Of a stretch of 64,000 bases of DNA, positions 56,937 to 64,000 are shown in pieces. How positions within the stretch are numbered: position 1 is the stretch's first letter; the number at the start of each line of letters is the position of its first letter. The DNA is taken from assembly GCA_964489525.1 (NCBI GenBank), contig CAZAYY010000021.1:1-64000 (forward strand). The letters are read 5' to 3'. The notes beneath the pieces are model-generated. The model did no database searches. It saw nothing but the letters and a program-made list of their open reading frames with translations, and was not told the origin of the DNA. The translations under genes and the position numbers were made by a program. The stretch is from CAZAYY01 sp964489525. Lineage in GTDB: Bacteria; Chloroflexota; Anaerolineae; Anaerolineales; JABWBV01.

Positions 56937-58379
56937 GTGCACCCCCAAAAATTCCTACCCAACCTCGCATACACCCAATCCCGCCGCGCCCACTGGGATA
57001 AAGTTGCCCAGAGCATGCCCACCCTGAGCCGCTGGAGCCGTTTCTACCAGCAAAAACTGGCCGAATATTACCGGTTTTTCATCCCCCCAGGTTTAAGGGT
57101 TTTGGAATTGGGCTGCGGCAGAGGCGATTTGCTGGCCGCGCTGGAGCCTTCTTATGGTGTCGGGATTGATTTTTCCGGTCAAATGCTCAAACAAGCAAAT
57201 GCCCATTACCCCAGTCTGCACTTTGTCCAAGGCGATGCCCATGCACTCCCCATGGGAACCCATTTTGATGTGGTGATTCTGTCCGACCTGGTCAACGACC
57301 TGTGGGATGTCCAGCAGATGTTGGAAGGCTTACAGCGGGTTTGCCAGCCCCACACCCGAATCATCCTTAATACTTTTTCATACCTCTGGGAAGCCCCCCT
57401 GACCCTGGCGCAGCGCGCTGGCTTAAGTAAGCCCAGCCTGGAACAAAACTGGCTGGCCGTGGAAGACCTGGAACACCTGCTGCACCTGACGGGATATGAG
57501 TTGGTTCGCCGCCGCCGGGCTTTGCTGCTGCCTTTGTATCTCCCTCTGATAACCACCATTGCCAACCGCTATCTCGCCCATCTCTGGCCTTTCAACCACG
57601 GCGCATTGACCAACTTCCTGGTGGCGCGCCCGGCGCCCTGCCCAAAGGCACCCAACAAGGCCCCGCTGGTTTCGGTCATCGTCCCGGCCCGCAACGAAGC
57701 GGGCAATATCCAGGCCGTGTTTGAACGCACCCCAGAAATGGGCGCCGGGACCGAATTGGTGTTTGTGGAAGGCCATTCAACCGATGACACCTTCGCCGCC
57801 ATTCAAGCAGCCATCAACCAATTCCCCCAGCGAAAAGCCCAACTTCACCGGCAAACTGGCAAAGGCAAAGGCGACGCCGTCCGGCTGGGCTTTTCCAAAG
57901 CCCGTGGCGACATCCTGATGATTCTGGATGCCGACCTGACCGTACCCCCGGAAGACCTGTCCCGCTTTTATGAAGCCCTGGTCTCTGGCAAAGGCGAATT
58001 TATTAACGGGGTGCGGCTGGTTTACCCGATGGAAAACCAGGCGATGCGCTCGCTCAACAAACTGGGCAACAAGTTCTTCAGTATTGCGTTTTCCTGGCTG
58101 CTCGGCCAACCCATCAAAGATACCCTGTGCGGCACGAAAGTGCTGTGGAAAAAAGATTATCAGAAAATCGCCGACAACCGCGCCTACTTTGGCGACTTCG
58201 ACCCCTTTGGCGATTTCGACCTTCTCTTCGGCGCGGCCCGCCTGAACCTGAAAATTGTAGACCTGCCCGTGCGCTACCAAGCCCGGCGCTACGGCCAAAC
58301 CAACATCAGCCGCTGGAAACACGGCTGGCTGCTGCTGCGCATGGTGGCCTTCGCTGCAGGGAAGCTAAAGTTTGTTTAA
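56937..58379 (+). CDS. Fused SAM methyltransferase and GT2 glycosyltransferase (480 aa)
   Basis: Two complete domains lie in one chain. Residues 1-230 are a class I methyltransferase: VLELGCGRGDLLAALE (motif I), VGIDFSGQMLKQANA, FDVVILSDLVNDLWD. Residues 240-480 are a GT2: VSVIVPARNEAGNIQAVFER, ELVFVEGHSTDDTFAA, DxD in ILMILDADLTVPPEDL, plus DTLCGTKVLWKKDY. The GT2 part has the ED-type sequence of dolichyl/undecaprenyl-type enzymes but no C-terminal membrane helix. The start is a GTG with GAGGG about 5 bases upstream. A one-chain methyltransferase plus transferase could add and methylate the same sugar. It runs opposite to the 55801 gene. Confidence 0.87.
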   Translation: MHPQKFLPNLAYTQSRRAHWDKVAQSMPTLSRWSRFYQQKLAEYYRFFIPPGLRVLELGCGRGDLLAALEPSYGVGIDFSGQMLKQANAHYPSLHFVQGDAHALPMGTHFDVVILSDLVNDLWDVQQMLEGLQRVCQPHTRIILNTFSYLWEAPLTLAQRAGLSKPSLEQNWLAVEDLEHLLHLTGYELVRRRRALLLPLYLPLITTIANRYLAHLWPFNHGALTNFLVARPAPCPKAPNKAPLVSVIVPARNEAGNIQAVFERTPEMGAGTELVFVEGHSTDDTFAAIQAAINQFPQRKAQLHRQTGKGKGDAVRLGFSKARGDILMILDADLTVPPEDLSRFYEALVSGKGEFINGVRLVYPMENQAMRSLNKLGNKFFSIAFSWLLGQPIKDTLCGTKVLWKKDYQKIADNRAYFGDFDPFGDFDLLFGAARLNLKIVDLPVRYQARRYGQTNISRWKHGWLLLRMVAFAAGKLKFV

Positions 58380-58446
58380 GGGGACCTGATCCAACCCAGG
58401 TTTTTACCAATCAAAAGTTCGTTCATCTGGGCGTGGTGGGTGTTTT

Positions 58447-60114
58447 TCATGGCGATGGATTCAAATCAAGGTCACGAGGCTCTACTTTTTCAGAAAGCGC
58501 ATAGAACACATCATAATCCCCAATCCGGGTTTCTTTCCAGGTCACGCCCAGGGCGGTGAAACCAGCCCGCAGGCGTTCGTTCAGTTCTGGGTGGTGGGTG
58601 GTGATGTAGGCGGCTCGTTCAGCTGAATCCACCTCCACCTGGTAAAGCGCATAACGGTTGTCGCGGCTGGTGTAGCGAAAATCCAGGTGGTATGGCAGCG
58701 CCGGGACGTAAACCAATTCTTCAGCCGATTCAAAAGCCAACGGGTACGCCACCCAATAATTGGTATATCCATGCACCTCGCCATTTTCTTTAAGGAAATC
58801 CTGCAGTGCATCTATATGCCGGTGGTCAACCCAGGTAACCGGGTAAAACTGGGTGGTAATGCCCGGCGGGTAGCGCAGGGCGCTCTGCACGTTTCCTGCA
58901 AGGTGAAACACCAACACCATGACCACCAGGCCAAGTGCCCAACCACCATAATGCTGCTTAAGAGAATCAATGAACGCTGCCGCAAATAACGCCATGGGAA
59001 CTGCCAGGGGCAAAAAATAGCGCCCGGAAGGGTCAGCGCCAAAGGGGGTGAACACAAACCCAATCACCAGCGCCGCCATCACGCCTTTAAGCAGCCCCTG
59101 GCCTGGGTTGACTTCCACAGCCAGGGCAGGCTCTGGCAGGCCTTTTTTCCCGCCTAAAACTCGCCAAAACACGGCTGCCCAAAACATGAGCACAAACGGA
59201 ATCAAGGGCAGAGCCAGCCAGCGAATTTCCCAGGGGGGACGAAAACCCAAAATGACCGTGGTGCCCAATACCAGGAAAGAAAACAAATGCTGCAACACCG
59301 AATCAAAAACAGAAAGCCCCCCTACCCCTGCAATAGCCCCGCCGCCCATTTCAAACAGCAAAACATCCAACCCTCTGTTGACCGCAAACCACAACCAGGG
59401 AAATGCCCCGAGTGCCAGCCCGGCCAGCCCAACAGCAACCAGCCCCAACAAATGCGGCAGGGGCATCCCAGCCCGGACGTGCCGGGCAGCCCAAAACAAC
59501 AGCATGATTGCAACCGGTATCGAAAAAACCAGGGTAAGCCCAAAAGCCCACACCCCCACTCCAACCAGCAAACCCATCCAGGCAAACCGCCCTGCCAACC
59601 TGGCAGGGCGCTCCTCGCCCACGCCCTGGCCTGCTACCCCCAACCCGGCCAACATGAGCAAATTGCCCAACAAGAGCGCCTCGCCGTACCCGCCCAGGCT
59701 GGCCGTGGTATACAAAGTGGTGTTCACGGTTGGAATGGCCAGCAGCCAGGCCGCCAGCGCACCGACCTGCCAGCGGCGAAAAATCTTTTCTCCCAATAAC
59801 GCAGTGGTAATGATGGTTCCCAGGTATAACAACACCTGAACATGCCGGATCACCCAGGCGTGCTGGCCAAAAACCAGGAAGCCCAGGGCTACCAACATTG
59901 CATCCAGGCTGCCCATGTATGCCTGGCCGTAGAAAAAAACGGGAAAAGACCCCTGCAGCATATGCCGGGCCATCAGGGCAACAATCGCCTCATCGGAATT
60001 TAAAGGAACCACATCCGCCAACAGCAGCGCCATTTTTAAAAGCGCACTCACCAGCAGCCCACCAACCAGCCAGGCAAATTTTTGAGTCTTTAAAGGCATT
60101 GGCAAAAGTTTCAT
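58447..60114 (-). CDS. GT39-like membrane glycosyltransferase (555 aa)
   Basis: This protein has about 11 helices (residues 12-430). The catalytic loop LNSDEAIVALMARHMLQG includes the Asp-Glu pair, followed by FFYGQAYMGSLDAM, a pattern of GT39-like enzymes that resemble GT83. A soluble tail of about 110 residues follows, with HPELNERLRAGFTALGV. It converges on the 56937 gene and is divergent from the 60262 gene over 148 bases. It probably uses the same polyprenyl-sugar donor class as its neighbours. Confidence 0.8.
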   Translation of the reverse strand: MKLLPMPLKTQKFAWLVGGLLVSALLKMALLLADVVPLNSDEAIVALMARHMLQGSFPVFFYGQAYMGSLDAMLVALGFLVFGQHAWVIRHVQVLLYLGTIITTALLGEKIFRRWQVGALAAWLLAIPTVNTTLYTTASLGGYGEALLLGNLLMLAGLGVAGQGVGEERPARLAGRFAWMGLLVGVGVWAFGLTLVFSIPVAIMLLFWAARHVRAGMPLPHLLGLVAVGLAGLALGAFPWLWFAVNRGLDVLLFEMGGGAIAGVGGLSVFDSVLQHLFSFLVLGTTVILGFRPPWEIRWLALPLIPFVLMFWAAVFWRVLGGKKGLPEPALAVEVNPGQGLLKGVMAALVIGFVFTPFGADPSGRYFLPLAVPMALFAAAFIDSLKQHYGGWALGLVVMVLVFHLAGNVQSALRYPPGITTQFYPVTWVDHRHIDALQDFLKENGEVHGYTNYWVAYPLAFESAEELVYVPALPYHLDFRYTSRDNRYALYQVEVDSAERAAYITTHHPELNERLRAGFTALGVTWKETRIGDYDVFYALSEKVEPRDLDLNPSP

Positions 60115-60261
60115 AAATCAAGCATTGGGTGACCAGTAATAGAATGAGAAGGGTTGCCTTTGAACAAAGTATAATCCTGGTATGCAGCAGGCAAGGCTGC
60201 TCAAACAAAACTGGCAAACCGGGCAAGAAACTCTGCAAAAGTATAATCCCGAAAATGTTTT

Positions 60262-61962
60262 ATGGCACACTCCAAAAGTCCTACTGTACACCAACCCCGC
60301 CAGCCTGCCCATATGAACCTGAACCCGGTTCTGCTGGCGTCCCTGGTAGGTCTGGCAGCACTGGCAGCCCGGGTCCTACCTGGGGCTCGCACCATTGACG
60401 ATGCCTATATCACCTTCCGCTATGCTTATAACCTACTCAGCGGCAGCGGATTGGTATATAACCCTGGCGAGTGGGTTTTGGGCACCACCACACCAGTGTA
60501 TGCTGCGCTGATGGCGTTTTCAGGTTTTTTTGCAGGCGGACCGCAGGCGAATTTCCCGGTGCTCGCCCTGGGAATCAACATCATCGCCGATATCCTGACG
60601 TGCTGGCTGCTGCTCTGGTTGGGAAGAAAGGGTCAGATTCCAGCAGCCGGGGCTGCTGCAGCGCTGGCCTGGGCAGTTTTGCCCTTTAGCGTAACTTTCG
60701 CCATTGGCGGGCTGGAAACCAGCCTGTTTGTCTTGCTGCTAACCGCAACCACCAGTGCCCATCTGGCAGAGCGTCGAGTTTGGACCGCCTTTCTGGCCGC
60801 CCTCAGCCTGCTCACCCGGCCCGATGCGCTGCTGCTGCTGGGTCCGCTAGCCCTCGACCGGTTCTGGACGGGCTGGGCTGCGCCCTGGCTGGCGCACCGG
60901 AAATCCAAACTCGACCATTCCGCCCCCAAAAAAGCCGCGCCGCAGCAAGGCAGCAATCATCGCCCCAACATCACCTGGGGTGAAGCTGCTGCCGCCACAG
61001 TGCCTGTTTTGGCCTGGTTCGGGTATGCAACCCTGGTCTATGGCAGCCCGCTGCCTCACTCCGTAACCGCCAAAAGCGTGGCTTACCTGCTGCCGGACAC
61101 CCAGGCATTCGTCCGGCTGCTGCAGCACTACACCACCCCCTTCATGGAAAACCTGGCCTTTGGCGTGCCGGCGATCTGGGTTGGGGTCTTTCTACATCCA
61201 TTTTTATTTCTGGTAGGCGCCCGGCGGCTGGCTCGTACAGCACCCCGGTTGTGGCCCTGGCTGCTGTACCCCTGGGTTTTTTTTGTGGTCTTCGCCATCG
61301 CCAACCCGCTCATTTTTCGCTGGTACCTGACCCCGCCGCTGGTTCCCTATATCTTTACCATCCTGGCCGGGGTGGCAACCCTGGGCGGGGATGTTCATTC
61401 AGCGCTGGCCGGGCGGTTTAAAGGCGCCCCCTCCCTGGCCTTGCTGGGCCGGGTCGCCCTCGTGATTGTGCCAGCGGCCCTGGCGCTGAATGGATGGGTG
61501 CGCCAGCCTGACCACGGGCTGACCCGACCTGCCCCTGACATGGCCTGGTATGCCCTGGAGCTGGAATATGCCAAGGCGGCAAACCTGCTGCTTAAAGAAA
61601 TCGATGGAAAACAACCTTTGCCAACGATTGCCGCTGGCGATGTGGGCGTGATTGGCTACGTCACCCGTGCGCCCATCCTCGACCTGGTGGGGTTGAATTC
61701 TCCCCAATCGGTGAGGTACTACCCCCTGCCGCCGGAAATGCATGCCAACACCTTCGCGGTCGCGCCGGATTTAATCCTCTCAGAAATGCCCGATTACATC
61801 GTACTGCTCGAAGTATATGGGCGCGAGTCTTTGTTCAAAAACCCCCAATTCCAGCAAACTTATACCCTGCTCTACCGGATCGAAACCGATATTTATGGCA
61901 GCGAAGGGATGTTGATTTTCAAGAAGAAAAGCAACGAATCAGGCCCACCCCCGGCCCCATAG
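60262..61962 (+). CDS. GT-C membrane glycosyltransferase (566 aa)
   Basis: This protein has about 10 helices. The N-terminal loop RTIDDAYITFRYAYNLLSGSG with GLVYNPGEWVLGTTTPVYA is the pattern of arabinofuranosyl/GT-C enzymes with Asp-Asp and a following NPGE turn. The soluble tail has AAGDVGVIGYVTRAPILDLVG, the GxxGYxxR motif seen in the 24067 and 32162 proteins. Start: ATG 60262 was kept; ATG 60313 is equally possible. No Shine-Dalgarno is visible for either. A TATAAT box at 60242-60247 precedes it. The stop TAG forms part of the large hairpin at 61961-62006. Confidence 0.8.
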   Translation: MAHSKSPTVHQPRQPAHMNLNPVLLASLVGLAALAARVLPGARTIDDAYITFRYAYNLLSGSGLVYNPGEWVLGTTTPVYAALMAFSGFFAGGPQANFPVLALGINIIADILTCWLLLWLGRKGQIPAAGAAAALAWAVLPFSVTFAIGGLETSLFVLLLTATTSAHLAERRVWTAFLAALSLLTRPDALLLLGPLALDRFWTGWAAPWLAHRKSKLDHSAPKKAAPQQGSNHRPNITWGEAAAATVPVLAWFGYATLVYGSPLPHSVTAKSVAYLLPDTQAFVRLLQHYTTPFMENLAFGVPAIWVGVFLHPFLFLVGARRLARTAPRLWPWLLYPWVFFVVFAIANPLIFRWYLTPPLVPYIFTILAGVATLGGDVHSALAGRFKGAPSLALLGRVALVIVPAALALNGWVRQPDHGLTRPAPDMAWYALELEYAKAANLLLKEIDGKQPLPTIAAGDVGVIGYVTRAPILDLVGLNSPQSVRYYPLPPEMHANTFAVAPDLILSEMPDYIVLLEVYGRESLFKNPQFQQTYTLLYRIETDIYGSEGMLIFKKKSNESGPPPAP

Positions 61963-62006
61963 AGTATCGTCCCCAGGCGGGTACACCTACCTGGGGACGA
62001 TACTCT
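61961..62006. repeat. 17-bp-stem hairpin between convergent genes
   Basis: AGAGTATCGTCCCCAGG (61961-61977) pairs perfectly with CCTGGGGACGATACTCT (61990-62006) around a 12-base loop. It starts inside the upstream stop codon. No T run follows on either strand, so it is an unusual transcription end or a mobile hairpin rather than a textbook terminator. The rpoD stop is 27 bases further. Confidence 0.8.
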
Positions 62007-62032
62007 ACAAATTCTACAGAAAACAAAGCGTT

Positions 62033-63262
62033 TTAGCCCAGGTACTCGCGCAGCTTTCTGCGCACTGCCGGGTGACGCAGCCGGCTGAGGGCTTGCGCTT
62101 CAATCTGGCGGACGCGTTCGCGGGTAACCCCCATTTTGCGGCCCACCTCTTCAAGGGTATACGCCTGGCCATCCATCAATCCATAGCGAAGCTGCAAAAT
62201 CCGCACCTCACGAGGCGGCAGGCTGCTCAGCACTTCTTCCAAATGTTCGCGCAGCAGGTTATAGGTCGCCGTTTCATCTGGTGCAGAGGCTTCGGTATCT
62301 TCAATAAAATCCCCCAAGACCGAATCTTCCTCATCATCGGTCGGGGTTTCCAAAGACAATGGGCGCCGCGCAACCTGGATCATGTTCTCGACTTTTTTCG
62401 CCGGGACATCCAACGCCGCGGCCAACTCATCCACCGATGGGTCGCGCCCCAAACGTTGGGTTAACTGGTGTTGGATGCGCAGCAGCTTGTTAATCTGATC
62501 GCCCATGTGAACGGGTACGCGAATCGTCCGCCCCTGGTCCGCAATGGCCCGGGTGACAGCCTGGCGAATCCACCAGGTGGCGTATGTGCTGAACTTGTGA
62601 CCGCGGCGGTAGTCAAATTTTTTGGCAGCCCGAATCAGGCCAATATTACCCTCTTGAATTAAATCCAGAAAAGGCACCCCGCGCCCCATGTATTTTTTCG
62701 CCACGCTGATTACGAGGCGCGAATTGGCGGTGATCAAGTGTTCGCGAGCGGCCCAACCATCCTCAATTTGCATGCGAAGTGCATCCCGGCGGCGGCTGTC
62801 CAATTCTCCCCTGGCAAGCTCTTCACGCGACACCCGTCCACGCTCAATTCGCTGCGCCAAATCCACTTCTTGTTCTGCAGTTAACAGGGGAACCCGGCCA
62901 ACTTCTTTCAGATACAAACCAATCATATCGTCTGTATCAATATTGGACAGGTAGTTTTCATCGGCTACGGCATCTTGCCGCAGGTCTTCCTCCATTTCAT
63001 CTTCTTCAGCAATCAGGTCTTGCTCAGAAGGTTCAATAAGCGCCAGGTCTTCAATGTAATTCACCCCGGCACTCAACAGGGCGGCAAAAGTCTCCTCCAA
63101 CTGGTCCACATCCTGCTCGGCTTCTGGGAAGAACATGAGGATATCATCAATCGTGACAAAGCCTTTCTGCCTCCCCAATTCAATCAAGCGCGCAATGGGG
63201 GAAAAATCCTCATCATCCTCATCCTCATCCATGTCTTTAAGCACAGAATCGTCAATCTTCAT
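62033..63262 (-). CDS. rpoD: RNA polymerase primary sigma factor (RpoD/SigA)
   Basis: This 409-residue housekeeping sigma factor recruits RNA polymerase to -35/-10 promoters. Residues 1-85 hold region 1.1 and an acidic stretch (EDEMEEDLRQDAVADE). Region 1.2 reads DTDDMIGLYLKEVGRVPLL. Regions 2.1-2.4 include LVISVAKKYMGRGVPFLDLI and FSTYATWWIRQAVTRAIADQ (-10 recognition). Region 3 follows, and region 4 closes with LRYGLMDGQAYTLEEVGRKM and VTRERVRQIEAQALSRLR (-35 recognition). The length and full region set mark it as the primary factor. AGGA lies 10 bases before the ATG. Confidence 0.96.
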   Translation of the reverse strand: MKIDDSVLKDMDEDEDDEDFSPIARLIELGRQKGFVTIDDILMFFPEAEQDVDQLEETFAALLSAGVNYIEDLALIEPSEQDLIAEEDEMEEDLRQDAVADENYLSNIDTDDMIGLYLKEVGRVPLLTAEQEVDLAQRIERGRVSREELARGELDSRRRDALRMQIEDGWAAREHLITANSRLVISVAKKYMGRGVPFLDLIQEGNIGLIRAAKKFDYRRGHKFSTYATWWIRQAVTRAIADQGRTIRVPVHMGDQINKLLRIQHQLTQRLGRDPSVDELAAALDVPAKKVENMIQVARRPLSLETPTDDEEDSVLGDFIEDTEASAPDETATYNLLREHLEEVLSSLPPREVRILQLRYGLMDGQAYTLEEVGRKMGVTRERVRQIEAQALSRLRHPAVRRKLREYLG

Positions 63263-64000
63263 ATGTATAAATCCTGATCCTTATATTTGAAGGGGGCCAA
63301 TTCCTAGAACGTTTTTCAGACGAAAGGTGGAAATTCAAGCTGGATTTTTCAAAAAACCTATTAACAGAATACTCTTCTTTCCATATTATGGCAACCACTT
63401 TTATTGAGGAGATACTGCAGATATGCCGGGTTTGTTTGCGTTGAAAATTTTCTAAAAGTTGGTCGGCTTCCCTGTCTAAACCACAGGCAGGTGAAAATCC
63501 ATTCCAGGTTTCAATCCCAATTGTATGATCCCGAATTGAAGAGAAAATAAAAGCATTCCTTTGAAACTCGTCGTTCCTAAAAGCGTTTGTGGATCTTTCT
63601 TTTAAATTAAAAAATTTGGAAGCAATGTTGCCTGTAACAATATACAGAATAAAAAAACGAAAGTCAAGCGGTTAACTTTTTTTTAATCAAGCACTCATGC
63701 CAGGTGCTTGTCTTTACCAATAGCCTCACGGTTTGGTTGCGAGATACAAAAGCAGATTCCGCACGATTACATTAAAATAAAATTAATTTTTCATGGTGAA
63801 AAGCGCAAATTGCTTGCAGTGATTAGAAAGTCATGGTAACAATATGGAATAAAGTTAACCTAACTTTAATTTTTATGCTTCTGTTTCAATCTCTTTACAC
63901 AAATTGATTGCTTTTGCCCATGCAGCACCCTAACCAGGTGTATGAATAACGTTATTTTAACGGCGCAGGGCAAAGTGTAATCGAGTATCCAATAAGGAGG
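63263..64000. other. 738-bp AT-rich region upstream of rpoD, no gene recognised
   Basis: No convincing coding frame lies here. The GC content is much lower than elsewhere. A small 7-bp hairpin CAAGCAC/GTGCTTG is seen near 63689-63711 with an AT-rich surround. The last bases TAAGGAGG (63993-64000) are a very good ribosome binding site for a plus-strand gene that starts just beyond the window. Promoters for rpoD and for that gene probably lie here but were not pinned down. Confidence 0.6.

Overview
This 64-kb chromosomal window most likely comes from a Chloroflexota bacterium of the Anaerolineae type. The basis is the gene content: a Tad-type pilus locus with a 50-residue Flp pilin and a receiver-containing CpaE, a dense run of GT-C membrane glycosyltransferases, permease-winged-helix fusions and a primary sigma factor. 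Taxonomy is inferred from these features, not from a marker gene comparison.

Layout. (1) 1-2584: the end of a metal ABC transporter operon (ATPase tail and two ABC-3 permeases, each with a C-terminal winged-helix-like extension). (2) 2605-7780: a CAT-anticodon tRNA gene duplicated by a 5.0-kb integrated element. The left tRNA copy keeps a strong promoter and the right copy keeps a terminator. Between them lie a tyrosine integrase, a membrane-anchored winged-helix-like protein, a ribbon-helix-helix protein, a DnaD-like replication protein, a small-terminase-like HTH protein and small unknowns, all on the minus strand, with no structural phage genes. A promoter and a strong terminator sit directly in front of the ribbon-helix-helix/replication half. 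(3) 8019-14155: housekeeping and accessory genes (MaoC-like hydratase, MgtE, a methyltransferase-OsmC-cupin-metallo-beta-lactamase operon, and a cNMP-binding protein with a 70-residue partner). (4) 14201-23941: hpf, comF, then tadC, tadB, cpaF, cpaE, cpaB and flp, followed by a NarL/DegU-type two-component pair, all on the minus strand. (5) 24067-61962: a cell-surface polysaccharide or glycosylation region. It has thirteen multi-spanning GT-C-like proteins, four free-standing GT2s, a GT11 fucosyltransferase, two GT4s, a Wzm/Wzt exporter, a GalE-like epimerase, methyltransferases (one fused to a GT2), a CapK/PaaK-like adenylate-forming enzyme and a DUF362 protein. (6) 62033-64000: rpoD with a 738-bp AT-rich upstream region that ends in a ribosome binding site for a gene just outside the window.

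How the genes fit together. GT2/GT4/GT11 enzymes, the epimerase and Wzm/Wzt could build and export a fucose-containing glycan on a lipid carrier. The polyprenyl-phosphate GT2 and the GT-C proteins could then transfer sugars outside the membrane. The Tad genes build a thin adhesive pilus. A 12-bp terminator after flp would favour pilin over assembly proteins.

The most unusual parts are the tRNA-split element with its promoter-terminator switch, the number and shared motifs of the GT-C proteins, an inverted dispersed repeat with an adjoining 20-bp-stem hairpin, and the doubled permease-winged-helix architecture. All functional calls are read from motifs by eye; no database search was possible.
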